Source: Ensifer adhaerens
Lineage (GTDB): Bacteria > Pseudomonadota > Alphaproteobacteria > Rhizobiales > Rhizobiaceae
Direction of reading: 5' to 3'
Assembly: GCF_020035535.1 (NCBI RefSeq)
Contig: NZ_CP083349.1
Span: forward strand, 2,542,001-2,606,000
DNA length: 64,000 nt
Shown here: piece by piece, positions 1-8,858 of the stretch
Position numbering within the stretch: position 1 is the stretch's first letter
Layout: the number at the start of each line of letters is the position of its first letter
Made by a program: the position numbers and the translations under genes
The notes under the pieces: model-generated
The model's input: the letters and a program-made list of their open reading frames with translations, nothing else
Databases searched by the model: none
Told to the model about the DNA's origin: nothing

Positions 1-665
1 GCGATCATGTGGATGAGATCGAAGCAGCCGTCGACATGCGAAGGATCGGAGAAGCTGGTGCCGACATGTTTCGTCGTGCCGGCGCAGCAGGCATAGAGCG
101 TATTGACGTCCATCAGGAAATTGTCGGCCACATCGCGGCAGACCATGGCGCGCTGGAAGAAGTGCACGTTGTCGAGATGGTGGACGAGCTGCGCGGCATT
201 GAGCAGGTCCTTGGAGGTCGACTCGCGGTACTCGCGTTTCTCGACGTCGACGATGTGCACCGCCGCACCCGCCGTGCCGTAATAGACGCGGGTACCGCTG
301 AGCTCGAGATCCTGTTTCGGGTCACGGGCATGAAGCGTGATGTCGCGCGCGGCGATCGCAAGCATGTCCTCGACCAGCGCCCGCGGAAAGCGTATCCGCC
401 CGTCGTCACCGAGGATGGCGCCGGCGCCGGTCATGATCTCGACGCCGGATTTCGGCGCATTGGCAAGGCCGATCTGTTCCAGCGCATCGAGTGCCGCCTC
501 GTGGATGCGCTTCACGCCGGCGTCCGTCAGCGGCTTGTACTGGCCGCCGGAAAGACCGGGACGGACCGGCCGGATATTTTCGGCAAGCGGTGCGGCGCGC
601 AGCGCCACCCGCGCCGCCCGCCCGCCAGACCGTCTCGAAGCCGCAACTGCACAATCGTCAGCCAT
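1..665 (-). CDS. Trimethylamine methyltransferase family protein (MttB-like), 3' part cut by window edge
   Basis: About 220 N-terminal residues are read on the minus strand and the frame is still open at base 1. The stretch LTDAGVKRIHEAALDALEQI, the following glycine-rich segment and the pattern YYGTAGAAVHIVD, then HHLDNVHFFQRAMV, are typical of the MttB superfamily of corrinoid-dependent methyltransferases. No in-frame amber codon (pyrrolysine) is seen in the visible part, but the region where it would lie is outside the window. Three ATGs follow one another (671, 668, 665); GGGAG is 6 bases before the third, so 665 is preferred. The neighbouring FAD/GcvT dehydrogenases suggest a role in methylated amine or betaine demethylation. 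The substrate is inferred, not shown. Confidence 0.8.
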   Translation of the reverse strand, partial: MADDCAVAASRRSGGRAARVALRAAPLAENIRPVRPGLSGGQYKPLTDAGVKRIHEAALDALEQIGLANAPKSGVEIMTGAGAILGDDGRIRFPRALVEDMLAIAARDITLHARDPKQDLELSGTRVYYGTAGAAVHIVDVEKREYRESTSKDLLNAAQLVHHLDNVHFFQRAMVCRDVADNFLMDVNTLYACCAGTTKHVGTSFSDPSHVDGCFDLIHMI

Positions 666-716
666 CATCATCTCCCAATGGGGCTGGTGCCCCCTTAACC
701 GCGCGGTGAGGGTGTT

Positions 717-955
717 GCCCCTCATCCGCCTGCCGGCACCTTCTCCCCGTTCTGACGGGGAGAAGGGACTTGTTGCTTGCGCTCGTTCCTCTCTCCCCCG
801 TTCACGGGAACAGATACCCATGTTGGAGCCGGCGCTCGTTTTGTAGTCCGCCGGCCACCCGGCCCCTCGCCTCGTCAAGCGAGGGAACGAGTCCGGCGCC
901 ACGTGTCCCTTCTCCCTGCCTGCGGAGAGAAGGTGCCGGCAGGCGGATGAGGGGC
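717..955. repeat. Rhizobial intergenic mosaic (RIME-like) inverted repeat
   Basis: The left arm starting at 717 (GCCCCTCATCCGCCTGCCGG and following bases to about 745) is repeated in inverted orientation with its end at 955, about 29 bases being identical. Each arm is followed inward by its own short hairpin (CTCCCCG/CGGGGAG at 743-763; a weaker one near 907-930). This layout and the CCCCTCATCCG...CTTCTCCCCG wording are those of the palindromic mosaic elements scattered in rhizobial intergenic regions. It fills the 334-base gap between the MttB-like gene and the FAD enzyme and may act as an mRNA hairpin if the genes are co-transcribed. Confidence 0.75.
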
Positions 956-1005
956 AATCGTCAAGCACTGAACACGATGCCCGGCGCGCGCCAAAACCGC
1001 CTGCC

Positions 1006-3453
1006 CTACATCCGCACCCGCTCGGCCCGTGGGTCGTACATCGGTTTCAGAGATGCCTCCGCCTTCACTCGCGTTCCCGCGATCTCGATCTCGAAGCTCG
1101 ACCCGAGCACATCCCGGTCGCTCTCGCCTTCCGACGGCACGTAGCCGAGGCCGATCGCGCCGCCGAGGTGGTGGCCGTAATTGCCTGATGTGATGGTGCC
1201 GACGATCTTGCCGTCGCGAACGATCGCCTCGTTGTGGAAGAGCAGCGGCTCCGGGTCGGCGAGACGGAACTGCACCAGCCGGCGCGACAGCCCGCGATTG
1301 TGCTTGGCAAGCACCGCCTCGCGGCCGATGAAATCGCCCTTGTCGGCTTTCACCGCAAAGCCGAGCCCGGCTTCAAGCACATGATCCTCATCGGTGATGT
1401 CGTGGCCGAAATGGCGGAAGGCCTTTTCGATGCGGCAGCTATCGAGCGTATGAATGCCGCAGAGCTTGAGGCCCAACCCCTCGCCGGCTTCTTCCAATGC
1501 CTCGAACACATGCGCCGTCTGGTCGGTCGGGACATAAAGCTCCCAGCCGAGCTCGCCGACATAGGTGACGCGGTGAGCCCGGGCGAGCCCCATGCCCACT
1601 TCGATCTCGCGCGCCGTGCCGAACGGATGCGCCGCATTGGAAAAATCGTTGGGGCTCACCTTCTGCAAGAGATCGCGCGATTTCGGCCCCATGACGCAGA
1701 GCACGCTTTCGCCGGCGCCGACATCGGTGATGACCACGAATTCGTCGGTCAGATGCTTGCGCAGCCAGGCAAGGTCGCGCTGCAGCGTGGCGCCGGGCAC
1801 GACCAGCAGGAAGGCGGTTTCAGAGAGACGCGTGACCGTCAGGTCGCTCTCGATGCCGCCACGAGCATTCAGCATCTGGGTGTAGACGATACGGCCGGGC
1901 TCGACGTTCATCTCGTTGGCGCAGAGCCGCTGCAGGAAGGAAAGCGCATCGCGCCCCTCGACCCGGATCTTGCCGAAGGAGGTCATGTCGAACAGGCCGA
2001 CGCCGTTTCGGACCGCCATGTGCTCGTCCCTCTGGTTCTCGAACCAGTTCTGCCGTTTCCAGGAATAGCGGTATTCGCGTTCCTGTCCCTCGTTCGCAAA
2101 CCAGTTTGCGCGCTCCCAGCCGGCGACTTCGCCGAAGACGGCACCGCGGGCCTTCAGGTGCTCGTGCAGCGGCGAGCGGCGCACGCCGCGAGCCGTCGCC
2201 ATCTGGCGATAGGGGAAATGATCCGCATAGAGCAGGCCGAGTGTTTCCGAGACGCGGTCTTTCAGGTAGGCGCGGTTCTTCTGGAACGGTTGCGCCCGGC
2301 GGATATCCACCTCCCAGAGATCGAAGGGCGGCTCGCCGTCGTTCATCCATTGCGCCAACGCCATGCCGGCCCCGCCCGAGGAAACAATGCCGATCGAGTT
2401 GTAGCCGGCCGCCACCCAGTAGCCCTTCACTTCAGGCGCTTCGCCGAGATAGTAGCGATCGTCGGGCGTAAAACTTTCCGGGCCATTGAAGAAGGTGTGG
2501 ATGCCGGCCGTTTCCAGCATCGGCATGCGGTTGACCGCCATCTCCAGGATCGGCGCGAAGTGGTCGAAATCGTCGGGCAGCTGATCGAAGCAGAAGTCCT
2601 CGCGGATGCCGTCCATGCCCCAGGGCTTGGCCTTGAGCTCGAAGGCGCCGATCAGCATCTTGCCGGCGTCTTCCTTGTAGTAGGTGCACTCGTCCGGCAC
2701 GCGCAGCACCGGCAGGCGCTTGAGCTCCGGGATCGCCTCGGTGACGATGTAGAAATGCTCGCAGGCATGCAGCGGCACGGTAACGCCGGATTGCCGCGCA
2801 AACTCCCTGCCCCACATGCCGGCGCAGTTGACGACATGGTCGGTCTCGATCGTATAGGTCTCGCCGTTCTGTTCGCAGGTGACACCGGTCACCCGGCCGT
2901 CCTTCTTCAAGACAGACGTGACCTTGACGCCTTCGAGGATCGTCGCACCGTTCTGCCGCGCGCCCTTGGCAAGCGCCATGGCGATGTTGGCCGGGTCGCA
3001 CTGGCCGTCGAGCGGCAGGTGCACCGCCGCCTTCACATCCGAGGTGTTGAGATGCGGATACATCGCCTTCACTTCGTCGGGCGTGATCTCGCGCACGTCG
3101 ACATTGAAGGCGCGCGCCAGCGAGGCCTGGCGGTAAATCTCCTCCTTACGCTCCCCGGTGAGCGCCACCGTGATCGAGCCGTTCTGGCGCATGCCGGTGG
3201 AAATGCCGGTCTCTGCCTCGAGCTTGACGTAGAGATCGGCCGAATATTTCGCGAGCCGCGTCATGTTCTGCGAAGCACGCAGCTGGCCAATGAGGCCCGC
3301 CGCATGCCAGGTGGTGCCGGAGGTCAGCTGCTTGCGTTCAAGCAGCACCACATCGGTCCAGCCGAGCTTGGCCAGGTGATAGGCGACCGAACAGCCGGAC
3401 ACGCCGCCACCGATGATGACCGCACGGGCTTTCGAGGGAATGGGCTTGGTCAT
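1006..3453 (-). CDS. FAD-dependent dimethylglycine/sarcosine dehydrogenase-type oxidoreductase with GcvT domain (815 aa)
   Basis: The N-terminus carries a dinucleotide-binding motif, VIIGGGVSGCSVAYHL (residues about 12-27), followed by TSGTTWHAAG near residue 45, where the His is the covalent FAD attachment site in dimethylglycine dehydrogenases. A DAO-type oxidase domain fills the first half and an aminomethyltransferase (GcvT) fold, expected to pass formaldehyde units to tetrahydrofolate, fills the second half to the C-terminus. The length is that of the family. Its ATG overlaps the TGA of the upstream paralogue (ATGA, 3450-3453), so the two are translationally coupled. Whether the substrate is dimethylglycine, sarcosine or another N-methyl amine cannot be read from the sequence. 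Confidence 0.9.
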   Translation of the reverse strand: MTKPIPSKARAVIIGGGVSGCSVAYHLAKLGWTDVVLLERKQLTSGTTWHAAGLIGQLRASQNMTRLAKYSADLYVKLEAETGISTGMRQNGSITVALTGERKEEIYRQASLARAFNVDVREITPDEVKAMYPHLNTSDVKAAVHLPLDGQCDPANIAMALAKGARQNGATILEGVKVTSVLKKDGRVTGVTCEQNGETYTIETDHVVNCAGMWGREFARQSGVTVPLHACEHFYIVTEAIPELKRLPVLRVPDECTYYKEDAGKMLIGAFELKAKPWGMDGIREDFCFDQLPDDFDHFAPILEMAVNRMPMLETAGIHTFFNGPESFTPDDRYYLGEAPEVKGYWVAAGYNSIGIVSSGGAGMALAQWMNDGEPPFDLWEVDIRRAQPFQKNRAYLKDRVSETLGLLYADHFPYRQMATARGVRRSPLHEHLKARGAVFGEVAGWERANWFANEGQEREYRYSWKRQNWFENQRDEHMAVRNGVGLFDMTSFGKIRVEGRDALSFLQRLCANEMNVEPGRIVYTQMLNARGGIESDLTVTRLSETAFLLVVPGATLQRDLAWLRKHLTDEFVVITDVGAGESVLCVMGPKSRDLLQKVSPNDFSNAAHPFGTAREIEVGMGLARAHRVTYVGELGWELYVPTDQTAHVFEALEEAGEGLGLKLCGIHTLDSCRIEKAFRHFGHDITDEDHVLEAGLGFAVKADKGDFIGREAVLAKHNRGLSRRLVQFRLADPEPLLFHNEAIVRDGKIVGTITSGNYGHHLGGAIGLGYVPSEGESDRDVLGSSFEIEIAGTRVKAEASLKPMYDPRAERVRM

Positions 3454-5897
3454 GCACGCAGTCTTTCGTTGGAGGGATCCCAGAGCGGCTGGTCCGCTTC
3501 GACCGTAGCCTTGAAGCGATCGCCGAAGATCTCAACCTCGATTTCCTTGCCCGGCACGGCGAGATCGGCCCTGAGCATGCCGAGCGCGATCGACTTGCCG
3601 ACGCGGTGGCCCCAGTTGCCCGAGGTGGTCTCGCCAACGACCTCTCCGCCCGACCAGAGCGTCGACATGTAGGGCGCGTCGCAGCCGTCGGCGGCGACCG
3701 TCAGCGTCACGAAGCGCTTGGAAACACCCTGTTGCTTCTCACGCTCCAGGGCCGCCTTGCCCTTGAAGCCGGGCTTGCCCCAATCGACGAAGCGTTCCAG
3801 CCCGCCCTGCAGGATCGTGTAGTCGGTCGACAGATCGCCCTTCCAGGCGCGGTAGCCCTTCTCGATCCGCAGGCTGTCGAGCGCCTCCATGCCGAAAGGT
3901 TTCAACCCGCGCTTCTGCCCGGCTGCCCAGACGGCGTCGAAGATCACGGCGGTATCCTCGACCCTGGTGTGGATCTCCCAGCCGAGCTCGCCGGCGAAGG
4001 AGACACGCACGAGCTGGCAATAGCGCCCGGCGATCTGTGCCGTCTGATGCGTCAGCCAGCCCTTGGTCAGATCGGCGTCGCTGACTTCAGTGAGGATTGC
4101 GCGCGATTTCGGCCCGGTCAGGATCTGGCAGGAGAAGGATTTGGTGACATCGTCGATGGTGAAGGCGGCCTCGGCGGGCCGGTGCTTCATCAGCCATTCG
4201 AAATCGTGCCACTGAGCCGTTGCCGCCGTGATCAGGAAGAAGAAGTCCTCGTCAAGCATCATGACCGACATTTCGGTGACGATCCGGCCCTTGTCGTCGG
4301 CGAAATAGGCAAGGCCGATGCGGCCCGGCTTCGGCACGCGGCCGGTGATGAGACCGGACAGCCACGCGGTTGCGCCCTCGCCCTTCACCCTGAAGCGCGA
4401 GAAGCCCGGCAGGTCGAGAATGCCGGCGGCATCGCGTACGGCAAGGCACTCTTCCTCGATGCGTTTGGCCCATGGCCCTTCGCGGCCCCAGGTCTGCGTC
4501 GCCTCTTCGGAAGTGTCGTCGCCGGGTTCGGCGTACCACATCGCCCGTTCCCAACCGTTATAGGGCTTGAACTGGGCGCCGAGGGCGGCGACACGATCGT
4601 GGATCGGCGAGAGCTTGCGGTCGCGCCCGGCCGGCCAATAATGCTTCGGGAAATGCATCGCGTATTCGTGGCCATAGATCTCCATGCCCTTGGCGATGCA
4701 ATAGTCCTGGTCGGTGTAGTCGGTGTAGCGGCGCGGATCGCAGGACCACATGTCCCACTCGGTCTGGCCTTCGGTGATCCATTCGGCAAGCACCTTGCCG
4801 GCGCCGCCCGCCTGGCAGATGCCGAAGGTGAAGACGCAAGCCTCGAACGCGTTCGGCACGCCCGGCATCGGGCCGATTAGCGGATTGCCGTCGGGCGCAT
4901 AGGGGATTGGGCCGTTGATAATGCGCGACAGCCCGGCGGTGCCGAGGATCGGCACGCGCTCGACCGCATCGTTCAGGTACCATTCCAGCCGATCGAGATC
5001 GTCGGGGAAGAGCTGGAAGGAAAAATCTTCCGGCATCGGGTCCTCGGGCGTCACCCAATGGGCGCGGCAGTTGCGCTCGTACGGCCCGAGGTTCATGCCG
5101 TTCTTTTCCTGCCTGAGATAATAGGAGCTGTCGACGTCACGGAGCAGCGGCAGCTTGTGGCCGGCCTCCTTCGACCAGGCGGCAAGCTCCGGGATCTCGT
5201 CGAACAGGATGTACTGATGGCTCATCACCATCATCGGCACATCGCGGCCGAACATCTTGCCGACTTCGCGGGCATAATAGCCGGCGGCGTTGACGACATA
5301 TTCGCAGCGGATCTCACCCTGCGGCGTGGAGATCACCCATTCGTCGTTTTCGCGGCGCGCACCGGTGACCGGACAGAAGCGGATGATCTTCGCGCCCATG
5401 TCGCGCGCGCCCTTGGCAAGCGCCTGCGTCAGCTGTGCCGGGTCGATGTCGCCGTCATAGGGATCGTAGAGTGCGCCGGTCAGTTCGTGCGTTTCCAGGA
5501 AGGGATAGCGGGCGCGCATCTCGTCGGGCGAGAGGATATCGAGATCCATGCCCTGATAGCGGCCCATGCCCACGACGCGCTTGAACTCCTGCAGCCTCTC
5601 CTTGGAGTGGCCCAGCCGGATCGAGCCGGTGACGTGATAGTTCATCGGGTAGTCGACGAGCGCACCGAGGTCGCGATAGAGCGAGGCCGAATAGCGCTGC
5701 ATGTTCATGATCGACCAGGAGGACGAGAAGGTCGGCACGTTGCCGGCCGCATGCCAGGTGGAGCCTGCCGTCAGCTCATTCTTTTCCAGAAGCACGCAAT
5801 CGGTCCAGCCGGCCTTGGCCAAATGGTAGAGCGAGGAAGCGCCGATCGCTCCCCCACCGATGATCACGACGCGTGCATGCGACGGCAAATTCGACAT
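3450..5897 (-). CDS. Paralogous FAD/GcvT dimethylglycine dehydrogenase-type oxidoreductase (815 aa)
   Basis: This is a second copy of the same architecture as the gene downstream: VVIIGGGAIGASSLYHL near the start, TAGSTWHAAG with the putative flavin-binding His, a DAO domain and a C-terminal GcvT domain. Sequence identity with the partner is only moderate, so this is an old duplication with probably different substrates or a two-enzyme demethylation series. The start at 5897 is chosen because GAGGGA lies about 7 bases upstream and the FAD motif follows after 11 residues; an in-frame ATG at 5951 would add an unlikely 18-residue tail. It ends in an ATGA overlap with the next gene. Confidence 0.9.
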   Translation of the reverse strand: MSNLPSHARVVIIGGGAIGASSLYHLAKAGWTDCVLLEKNELTAGSTWHAAGNVPTFSSSWSIMNMQRYSASLYRDLGALVDYPMNYHVTGSIRLGHSKERLQEFKRVVGMGRYQGMDLDILSPDEMRARYPFLETHELTGALYDPYDGDIDPAQLTQALAKGARDMGAKIIRFCPVTGARRENDEWVISTPQGEIRCEYVVNAAGYYAREVGKMFGRDVPMMVMSHQYILFDEIPELAAWSKEAGHKLPLLRDVDSSYYLRQEKNGMNLGPYERNCRAHWVTPEDPMPEDFSFQLFPDDLDRLEWYLNDAVERVPILGTAGLSRIINGPIPYAPDGNPLIGPMPGVPNAFEACVFTFGICQAGGAGKVLAEWITEGQTEWDMWSCDPRRYTDYTDQDYCIAKGMEIYGHEYAMHFPKHYWPAGRDRKLSPIHDRVAALGAQFKPYNGWERAMWYAEPGDDTSEEATQTWGREGPWAKRIEEECLAVRDAAGILDLPGFSRFRVKGEGATAWLSGLITGRVPKPGRIGLAYFADDKGRIVTEMSVMMLDEDFFFLITAATAQWHDFEWLMKHRPAEAAFTIDDVTKSFSCQILTGPKSRAILTEVSDADLTKGWLTHQTAQIAGRYCQLVRVSFAGELGWEIHTRVEDTAVIFDAVWAAGQKRGLKPFGMEALDSLRIEKGYRAWKGDLSTDYTILQGGLERFVDWGKPGFKGKAALEREKQQGVSKRFVTLTVAADGCDAPYMSTLWSGGEVVGETTSGNWGHRVGKSIALGMLRADLAVPGKEIEVEIFGDRFKATVEADQPLWDPSNERLRA

Positions 5898-5971
5898 CAA
5901 CTGTTCCCTCGTTTTGGCCGAATTCTTGCCGGTGAAGCGCGGCGCCATCAAGCGAAGGAAACAGGCTTTAT

Positions 5972-5995
5972 TGATCGATGAATTCGATTAGATTG
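5972..5995. promoter_or_regulatory. Possible LysR operator in divergent promoter region
   Basis: The 124-base gap between the FAD gene and the divergent LysR gene contains the imperfect palindrome ATCGATGAATTCGAT (5974-5988), with a T-N11-A type layout common in LysR targets. This is a weak sequence-only call. Confidence 0.3.
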
Positions 5996-6021
5996 AGAGA
6001 CTAGCAACGGGAGGCTACGGC

Positions 6022-6897
6022 ATGCAGGTTGAACTGATCGAAACCTTTCTCGACCTGATGGAGAGCCGCTCCTTCAACCGCACCGCCGAGCGGCTGAACA
6101 TCACCCAATCGACCGTCTCGCACCGGGTGAAGGCACTGGAAGCCCAGTTCAACCGCAAGCTCTTCACCCGCAACAAGGGCGGCACCGTGCCGACCGCTGC
6201 CGGGCTGCGCTTCCTCGACTATGCGAAAGCCTTGCAAAACCAATGGCATGAGGCAACGCGCGCGGTCACCAATGCCGGGGCGCTGGAACGCTCCATGCGC
6301 CTCGGCATCCAGCACGATCTGGCGGAGGCTTTTGCCGGCGAATGGATGGCGGCCATCCGCCGGGACATGCCGGGCATCGAGGTCTATATGGAGGCCGATT
6401 ACTCGAACCAGATGAACCGCGATCTCGGCGCCGGCGACCTGGATCTCGCGATCCTCTACACGCCCCACTACCTGCCTGACCTCTACTATGAACGGATCGG
6501 CGATCTGCATTACGTGCTGGTCAGCACCGAGGCCCGCGAACTCTCCGATGTGCGCTCCGAGAGCTACATCCGCTCCAGCTATTCTCCGACCTTCGACCGC
6601 GCGCACAGGCTGGCCTTGCCGCATCTCTCCGCCGCGCTCGTCTCGGCCGGCCAGAACATGGCGATCACCCGGTTGCTCGCAGCCCTCGACGGCTCGGCCT
6701 ATGTGACCGCCGCCACGGCGGAGCGGCTGGCTGCAGACGGATTTGCCGCCCGCGTTCACGATGCGCCGGTGATCCCGCAGACGGTCTATGCCGCAACCAG
6801 CCTGCGCACCCGTCACGCCCACCAGCACCGCAAGATCATCGCCGCCATGGGCGAACTGCTCGCCACGCTGCCGGTGCCAAATACAGAAAGCGCCTAG
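6022..6897 (+). CDS. LysR family transcriptional regulator (291 aa)
   Basis: The N-terminal winged helix-turn-helix is clear: ETFLDLMESRSFNRTAERLN followed by TQSTVSHRVKALEAQFNRKLFTR (residues about 7-50). A LysR effector-binding domain covers the rest and the length is normal. A GGGAGG box lies 6-7 bases before the ATG. It is divergent from the two FAD/GcvT dehydrogenases and probably controls them, sensing a methylated amine or a breakdown product; that role is inferred from position only. It converges with the permease gene at 6913. Confidence 0.9.
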   Translation: MQVELIETFLDLMESRSFNRTAERLNITQSTVSHRVKALEAQFNRKLFTRNKGGTVPTAAGLRFLDYAKALQNQWHEATRAVTNAGALERSMRLGIQHDLAEAFAGEWMAAIRRDMPGIEVYMEADYSNQMNRDLGAGDLDLAILYTPHYLPDLYYERIGDLHYVLVSTEARELSDVRSESYIRSSYSPTFDRAHRLALPHLSAALVSAGQNMAITRLLAALDGSAYVTAATAERLAADGFAARVHDAPVIPQTVYAATSLRTRHAHQHRKIIAAMGELLATLPVPNTESA

Positions 6898-6912
6898 ATC
6901 AGGTTAGATCCG

Positions 6913-7584
6913 TTATGCCATTCGGCGCTGGATCAGCCGCTGCAGGACCATCAGGATAGAGACGATCGCGAGATAATAGACCAAAGCCGCGGAGTACCAT
7001 TCGACGAAGCGGAAGCTCGATGCGATCGCGTCGTTGACGACCGCCATGATCTCGCGCATCGAAATCACATAGGCAAGCGACGTCAGTTTGATCAGGTTGA
7101 TGAACTCGTTGACCAGCACCGGCATGACGATCCTGAGCGCCTGCGGCAGGATCACGAGGAAGAACGTCTGCCAGCGATTGAGGCCGAGCGCGCGGGCGGC
7201 ATCCGTCTGCCCCTGGCCGATCGCCGAAAGCGCCCCGCGCATCGCTTCGGCCATGTAGGCCGCCGTCACCAGAGTAAACGCGATGAAGGCGGCGACGAAG
7301 GGCGTGTACCAGGGCGCCCGCGTCAGGCCCGGAAAGAGCTGCGGTGCGCCGTTCCAGACGATCAGAAGCACGAGGATCAGCGGTGACGAGCGGAACAGCC
7401 AGACATAGAGCTGCGCTGCCGTCCGCCTGACCGCCGCCACCGAGTTGAGCGCGACGGCGAGCGGCAGGCAGAGCAGAAAGGAAGCAGCCTGCACCAGGAT
7501 CGACAGCAGGATGGCAATACCCGCCCCCTGCAGCATCACCGGCATGGTCAGGGCATCCAGAAACAGTTTGGTGTCGAAGTTCAT
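6913..7584 (-). CDS. Amino-acid-type ABC transporter permease (223 aa)
   Basis: This is an integral membrane protein of the HisM/GlnP family with about five hydrophobic segments. The permease signature that contacts the ATPase is visible as ARALGLNRWQTFFLVILPQA (about residues 125-145: the EAA-like loop GxxxxxxxxxLPQA). It lies 19 bases after the periplasmic binding protein gene and must work with it. No ATP-binding subunit and no second permease are encoded nearby, so the complex is either a homodimer with an ATPase encoded elsewhere or an incomplete operon. Confidence 0.88.
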   Translation of the reverse strand: MNFDTKLFLDALTMPVMLQGAGIAILLSILVQAASFLLCLPLAVALNSVAAVRRTAAQLYVWLFRSSPLILVLLIVWNGAPQLFPGLTRAPWYTPFVAAFIAFTLVTAAYMAEAMRGALSAIGQGQTDAARALGLNRWQTFFLVILPQALRIVMPVLVNEFINLIKLTSLAYVISMREIMAVVNDAIASSFRFVEWYSAALVYYLAIVSILMVLQRLIQRRMA

Positions 7585-7603
7585 GCCCTGCCCGCCTTCG
7601 AGA

Positions 7604-8419
7604 TTAAGAATCGTAGTCGACGTCGAAGAGCGCCGGATCGAGGCCGTACTTCTTGGCGAGCTCGCCGAAGAAACCCTTCTCCTTCAGCGCCTTGAGCGCC
7701 GCCTTGACAGCGGCCGCGTCCGCAGCTTCGCGACGGCTGTAGATGCCGTACTTGAAATCCGAGGCCCAGACGTAGGGAAGCTGAAGCGTGCCGTCGGATC
7801 GCGAGGCGCGGTAGGCGCCCTCCGCCTCCTCGGTCACTGTCGCATCGACCCGGCCGACGAGCACCTGTTGATAGGCGGCCTGTTGGGTCGGATACTCTTG
7901 CACCTCGACCGGCGGCAGGCCCTTGGCGGCAAGTGCGGTGTTGAGCGGTCCGATCCGCTCCTCCTTGTAGTAGGCACCGGCTTCGAGCGCGATCACCTTG
8001 CCGCTCAGGTCCTCCGGCACTTTGATCGCATCGCTGCCCGCCTTGGTGACCATGGCAGTGGCCGATTTCATGTAGGGCACGCCGTCATAGGTCTCGCGCC
8101 GCTTGGCGTTGATGTAGATGCCACTGATGATGACATCGCAGCGCCCTGCCCCGAGCGTCGGCAACAGGCCGGCAAATTCGGTGACGGTGTAGGCGACCTT
8201 GGCGTTCCAGAGGCCGGCAAGCGCCTCGGCGATCTCGATGTCGATGCCGGTCGGCGCCGCATCGGCCGGATGCTCCTTGAAGGACAGCGGCGGAAAGGCG
8301 GCGGTGGTGCAGACGCCGATCTCGCCATCGGCGGCAAAGGCCGGCGGCTCGGCCTGTGCGGCGCCGGCCGAAAGCACGGCGGTTGCGAGAAGGGTTGCGC
8401 AGGATGCCAGTCTGATCAT
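7604..8419 (-). CDS. Periplasmic amino-acid-type substrate-binding protein (271 aa)
   Basis: A family 3 solute-binding protein. The N-terminus is a signal peptide (MIRLASCATLLATAVLSAGA, cleavage probably after AQA), followed by the fold's usual features IGVCTTAAFPPLSF, GIDIEIAEALA and the later DVIISGIYINAKR. The start at 8419 has GAGGGG 7 bases upstream; an ATG at 8425 is nearly as good and one at 8434 lies inside the ribosome-binding site. It sits between a GYD-domain gene and the permease in one minus-strand cluster with an amidase, so its ligand may be the amidase substrate or product. The ligand is not known. Confidence 0.88.
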   Translation of the reverse strand: MIRLASCATLLATAVLSAGAAQAEPPAFAADGEIGVCTTAAFPPLSFKEHPADAAPTGIDIEIAEALAGLWNAKVAYTVTEFAGLLPTLGAGRCDVIISGIYINAKRRETYDGVPYMKSATAMVTKAGSDAIKVPEDLSGKVIALEAGAYYKEERIGPLNTALAAKGLPPVEVQEYPTQQAAYQQVLVGRVDATVTEEAEGAYRASRSDGTLQLPYVWASDFKYGIYSRREAADAAAVKAALKALKEKGFFGELAKKYGLDPALFDVDYDS

Positions 8420-8430
8420 CTTCATTCCCC

Positions 8431-8733
8431 TCATTGTGCTGGTGAAACGCGGCCGACGATGTCGCCATAGGTCTGGCTGTCGAAGGCAGGAAGGATGAGC
8501 GGATCCACAAAGCCGTCGCGCCGCGCCGTCAGCACGTATTGCATCATCGACGCATTGTCCGGCATCTCGAAAACCTGGACGAAGTCGTAGGCTCCGAGCG
8601 TGGCATAGAAGGCGACCGAGCGGCCGCCGAGTGCTGCGACCCGATCCTCGCTCACCTTGCGCCGGGCGCCGCTGTCCGAGAGCTCGGCCAGTCCCTTGGA
8701 GGTCAGTCGCATCAGCGAGATATATCTTTGCAT
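8431..8733 (-). CDS. GYD domain protein (100 aa)
   Basis: A small soluble alpha/beta protein with the family hallmark around LGAYDFVQVFEMPDNASMM (residues about 45-65), where GAYD replaces the usual GxYD. GYD proteins are compact, ferredoxin-like-fold proteins of unknown function. It ends just before the start of the binding-protein gene and follows the isochorismatase gene on the same strand. A second GYD protein is encoded at 37574-37867, only distantly similar. Confidence 0.8.
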   Translation of the reverse strand: MQRYISLMRLTSKGLAELSDSGARRKVSEDRVAALGGRSVAFYATLGAYDFVQVFEMPDNASMMQYVLTARRDGFVDPLILPAFDSQTYGDIVGRVSPAQ

Positions 8734-8801
8734 GGGGCATCATTCCGTTGAAACGGTTGGCAAAAATCTTGAAAATGTGGACGTGCGCGGCGCGCCCGAA
8801 G

Positions 8802-8843
8802 CAATTCCAGGAAAACTGCGATGCGGTTTTGCGTCCGGAATTG
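8802..8843 (-). repeat. 42-bp rhizobial palindromic element, single copy
   Basis: The sequence begins CAATTCCAGGAAAACTG and ends GTCCGGAATTG. Read on the minus strand it matches the unit tandemly repeated at 15811-15968 at 39 of 42 positions. Both ends form an inverted repeat (CAATTCC/GGAATTG). It lies between the isochorismatase-type gene and the GYD gene. Confidence 0.8.
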
Positions 8844-8858
8844 CGCGGTGCCAGAGCG

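Noticed and set aside
717..955. Inverted repeat as ends of an insertion sequence
   Set aside because: There is no transposase between the arms and no target duplication; the wording matches rhizobial mosaic palindromes.
1234..3672. Long plus-strand open frame (812 codons) opposite the FAD/GcvT gene
   Set aside because: It is the antisense shadow of a clear dehydrogenase gene; high GC keeps stops rare, and it has no ribosome-binding site or recognisable domain.
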